Source: Betaproteobacteria bacterium
Lineage (GTDB): Bacteria > Bdellovibrionota_B > Oligoflexia > Silvanigrellales > Silvanigrellaceae
Length of the DNA stretch: 64,000 bases
Direction: 5' to 3'
NCBI GenBank assembly: GCA_016868315.1
Contig: VGHE01000008.1
Location: 1 to 64,000 of the forward strand
Shown here piece after piece: positions 61,838 through 64,000 of the stretch. Below the pieces are notes generated by a model. That model was not told the origin of the DNA. It saw only the letters and a program-made list of their open reading frames with translations, and did not search any database. Both the position numbers and the translations under genes were made by a program. Position 1 is the first letter of the stretch; every line of letters starts with the position of its first letter.

Positions 61838-64000
61838 AAGGCACCTCCGCTCGGTACTCAGCAGGAACCATGCCAAGGTCAGAAAGCATACGCCCCATGA
61901 TGAGCTCGGGTCGGTAGGCTTTTGAACGTAGGAACGCCTGGTCGCGTAGTTGAGCATATGCCGTAGGTTCTGCGGCGAAGAGTGCCACAGCACCTATGAA
62001 GTCTTCCTTTTCGCGCGCCAGGAATCCACTCACTCCGTGGTCAATGATGTCAGCTGGGCCCTTGACCGCATAAGCACACACGGGCAACCCGCAGCTCATT
62101 GCCTCTAAAACCACACAGCCGAAGGTATCGAATGTGGAGGGCAGCAAGAGAAGATCTGCACGGTTGTAAAGTTCACAAAGGCTTTCTTGAGGCTGCCATC
62201 CGAGAAAAATGGCATCTGGAAGGAGAGACCGCAATTTCTCTTCCGCGGGTCCGGTACCAGCAAAAACCAAGCGAACATTCTGATTTGCTTGGCGCGCAGC
62301 CTCGTAAACCTCTGGGAGCTGGAAGACACCCTTTTCTTCACTGAGGCGCCCTGCATACAAGAGTACAACATCATCCTTGCGCAAGCCTGCAATTGCAGAC
62401 TTACGAAGTTGCGTATGACGTTTGAAATTTTCGGAAGCCCAGTGCGCCGTTTGATAGACGCGTGGCAACTGAAAGCTCTCGCTCGTGAACAGCTGCTTCT
62501 GCTCGGAATTCAGAACAAACAAACCATCGAACTGAGAATAGAGAGCACGCATCAACCTCCGGACACGATCCTGGTTAACAGCGCGGAGTGCGTCGTTCTG
62601 CTGAGCAAACGCAAGCCAATCTGTATGCACATAAAAATAGACTGGCAATTTGAGCGCATGCTTAAAGTACAGTGCGGCCGCAGCCATTGGCCCCTCTGTT
62701 GAGCAAACAATTGCACTATAGCCACCGCTCTCCACAATATTTTGCATCTCTGCGAGATTGGGAATGCGGAAAGGTTGTTGGGGGTAAAACGAGAGTTTGA
62801 ATGTCGACAAAGGTTTCACCACTCTCAGATTGGCATCCGACTCCAGTGATTCGTGAGACACAAGAAAATCAATTGGGAGGTTGTTTGCCGCAGCAAACTT
62901 TCGAGTGAGCTGCAATATGCTCGAAACACCATTCTTATCTGCAAATGTATCGCTGAGCCAAAGAATTCTTTGCGGAGCGCGCATGTGTGGGAAGCGCTTG
63001 GCAAGCGTATCACTGAATTCGCGTTTACCATGCAAAACTCTTCCGGTCGCGAACATCGAACCCGCCACCAGCGTGGAGGCAAGAAATGGAAAAGAAAGGC
63101 CATCGAAAAATTCACCAATAGAGGGAAGCGACATCTTACGTCCCAAGCGCGAGTTAGCTCTCTCCGATGGATTCACCAAAGTTCGAAGCACACTGGGAAG
63201 TTCAAGTTTTTCAACTAGGTCATTGACGTTTGTAAAATCTGAAAGTGATGAGCTATCGAGACACGCAATTTTAGATTCGATTCTCCGACTCAGTTTCCCA
63301 GCAAACTGTGTAAAAAGCTCCTCTGCAATTGGGATTTCAAGGTGACCCACTCCTTCGTCTGATGCCTTCACCAATTTCTCAACGACCTTCAAGAGCTCGG
63401 GCTGGTATCGCCTCAGGAGAAATCGCGTGACCATACTGGGTGGAATTCCACGCACGGCATCGTGGAAAGTCTTCACAAATCGCATCGTATAGCGGTGCCG
63501 ACGTGCTTCATGAATGGCGTTACTTATGAGGAGTGCTGAAACCTTCTGCCAAGGAGTTCCCTTGTGAAGGAGAATTCGCCCCAAACCTGGATCCTTAAGA
63601 TGAAGAACAAGTCCCGAAAAATAGTCGAGCAACGCGAGGTTCAACTTGCGGCCGTCATTCCATTCACCAAAGGGAGCAGCCTGGCCGTGCCTCAGAGCAG
63701 ACAATGCCAACTCACTGGACTTCATTTGTGAACGCTGAACTTCTGTCAGATGATCCACCCCGAGGATTGTACCCGTGCGGCCAGCAAAAACTCCAAAGTG
63801 GTCATCTGAACCACCCACACCCACCTTCTTCCAGGGATTCGAACAAAAGGTTGAGGCCGAGAAATCAAATCTCTTTTCGAGCTTTTCAAGATGCTCTTGG
63901 TTAAAGGAGTTTAGCCACTCCCAGGTGAGCAAAGATGAACCCGTATCACGTTGGCCGTTCATGACCTCAAAATGACTGAACAGCAAAAAGACTTTCTCGT
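61683..64000 (-). CDS. PHP-domain/glycosyltransferase family 4-like fusion, 5' end outside window
   Basis: The frame stays open to the window edge, so only the C-terminal 770 residues are seen. The first part contains VGGSDDHFGVFAGRTGTIL, the final metal-binding segment of a PHP phosphoesterase domain. A long helical linker follows (about 250 residues). The last 380 residues are a GT-B glycosyltransferase: RILWLSDTFADKNGVSSIL, the donor-binding LLYAGRLSEEKGVFQLPEV, and PSTFDTFGCVVLEAMSCGLP with the catalytic Glu and nucleotide-sugar contacts. It likely glycosylates lipids or surface polymers. Its C-terminal 50 residues overlap the next gene. Confidence 0.85.
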   Translation of the reverse strand, partial: EKVFLLFSHFEVMNGQRDTGSSLLTWEWLNSFNQEHLEKLEKRFDFSASTFCSNPWKKVGVGGSDDHFGVFAGRTGTILGVDHLTEVQRSQMKSSELALSALRHGQAAPFGEWNDGRKLNLALLDYFSGLVLHLKDPGLGRILLHKGTPWQKVSALLISNAIHEARRHRYTMRFVKTFHDAVRGIPPSMVTRFLLRRYQPELLKVVEKLVKASDEGVGHLEIPIAEELFTQFAGKLSRRIESKIACLDSSSLSDFTNVNDLVEKLELPSVLRTLVNPSERANSRLGRKMSLPSIGEFFDGLSFPFLASTLVAGSMFATGRVLHGKREFSDTLAKRFPHMRAPQRILWLSDTFADKNGVSSILQLTRKFAAANNLPIDFLVSHESLESDANLRVVKPLSTFKLSFYPQQPFRIPNLAEMQNIVESGGYSAIVCSTEGPMAAAALYFKHALKLPVYFYVHTDWLAFAQQNDALRAVNQDRVRRLMRALYSQFDGLFVLNSEQKQLFTSESFQLPRVYQTAHWASENFKRHTQLRKSAIAGLRKDDVVLLYAGRLSEEKGVFQLPEVYEAARQANQNVRLVFAGTGPAEEKLRSLLPDAIFLGWQPQESLCELYNRADLLLLPSTFDTFGCVVLEAMSCGLPVCAYAVKGPADIIDHGVSGFLAREKEDFIGAVALFAAEPTAYAQLRDQAFLRSKAYRPELIMGRMLSDLGMVPAEYRAEVPYEMHTFEQQTHAEQKLDGFDGFCLSFGDGDFWLQHPEIGTQFSQHGRRVGH

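Overview
The window looks like chromosome of a Gram-negative, Bdellovibrionota/Oligoflexia-like bacterium. This is inferred from the mix of genes: very many predicted lipoproteins with a clear lipobox, small outer-membrane barrel proteins, secreted astacin and matrixin metalloproteases, multiheme c-type cytochromes, and a PHP-glycosyltransferase fusion. Base composition is near 50% GC by eye. No rRNA, tRNA or CRISPR array was recognised.

Layout. 1-6.5 kb is a decayed region. It has three copies of a roughly 245-275 bp repeat, which I interpret as the 3' end of an IS91-like element (one still carries the transposase C-terminus). Around them lie one intact and one truncated patatin-like lipoprotein gene, a Yx(FWY)xxD-type secreted protein, a diheme cytochrome c lipoprotein and a broken outer-membrane gene. 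6.8-8.4 kb holds an orphan HigA antitoxin behind a 19-codon higB remnant, and a convergent Fic AMPylase preceded by two identical dyads. 8.6-19 kb has an RRM RNA-binding protein, lipoproteins, a DCC-family protein, a trypsin-like protease, ABA4-like and MBL-fold proteins, a bulb-lectin lipoprotein, a fadD-BASS transporter pair and a truncated matrixin.

19-36 kb is the metabolic core: gltB-gltD (overlapping), a third patatin-like gene, ppc, a Kelch protein with a coupled small secreted protein, and two DEAD-box helicases (RhlE-like and DbpA-like). 36-51 kb is rich in exported proteins: outer-membrane barrels, an amino-acid racemase, an astacin, a four-gene unit (ABC ATPase, ABC-2 permease, Cys-containing mini-lipoprotein, heme-oxygenase-like protein), a lipoprotein-hydrolase pair, and a coupled barrel-barrel-matrixin unit. 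51-64 kb has PstS, PlsC plus an M14 peptidase, an OlsB-like acyltransferase, an exported CYTH-like protein followed by a PstS-like protein and a tetraheme lipoprotein, two lipoproteins, and a PHP-glycosyltransferase cut by the window end.

A strong pattern is that single-base frameshifts or an in-frame stop hit at least seven genes, all for exported or outer-membrane proteins. About 20 kb of cytoplasmic and housekeeping genes (gltB, gltD, ppc, fadD, both helicases, ABC transporter) reads cleanly. This points to decay or contingency variation of surface genes, though homopolymer errors in the assembly must be excluded.
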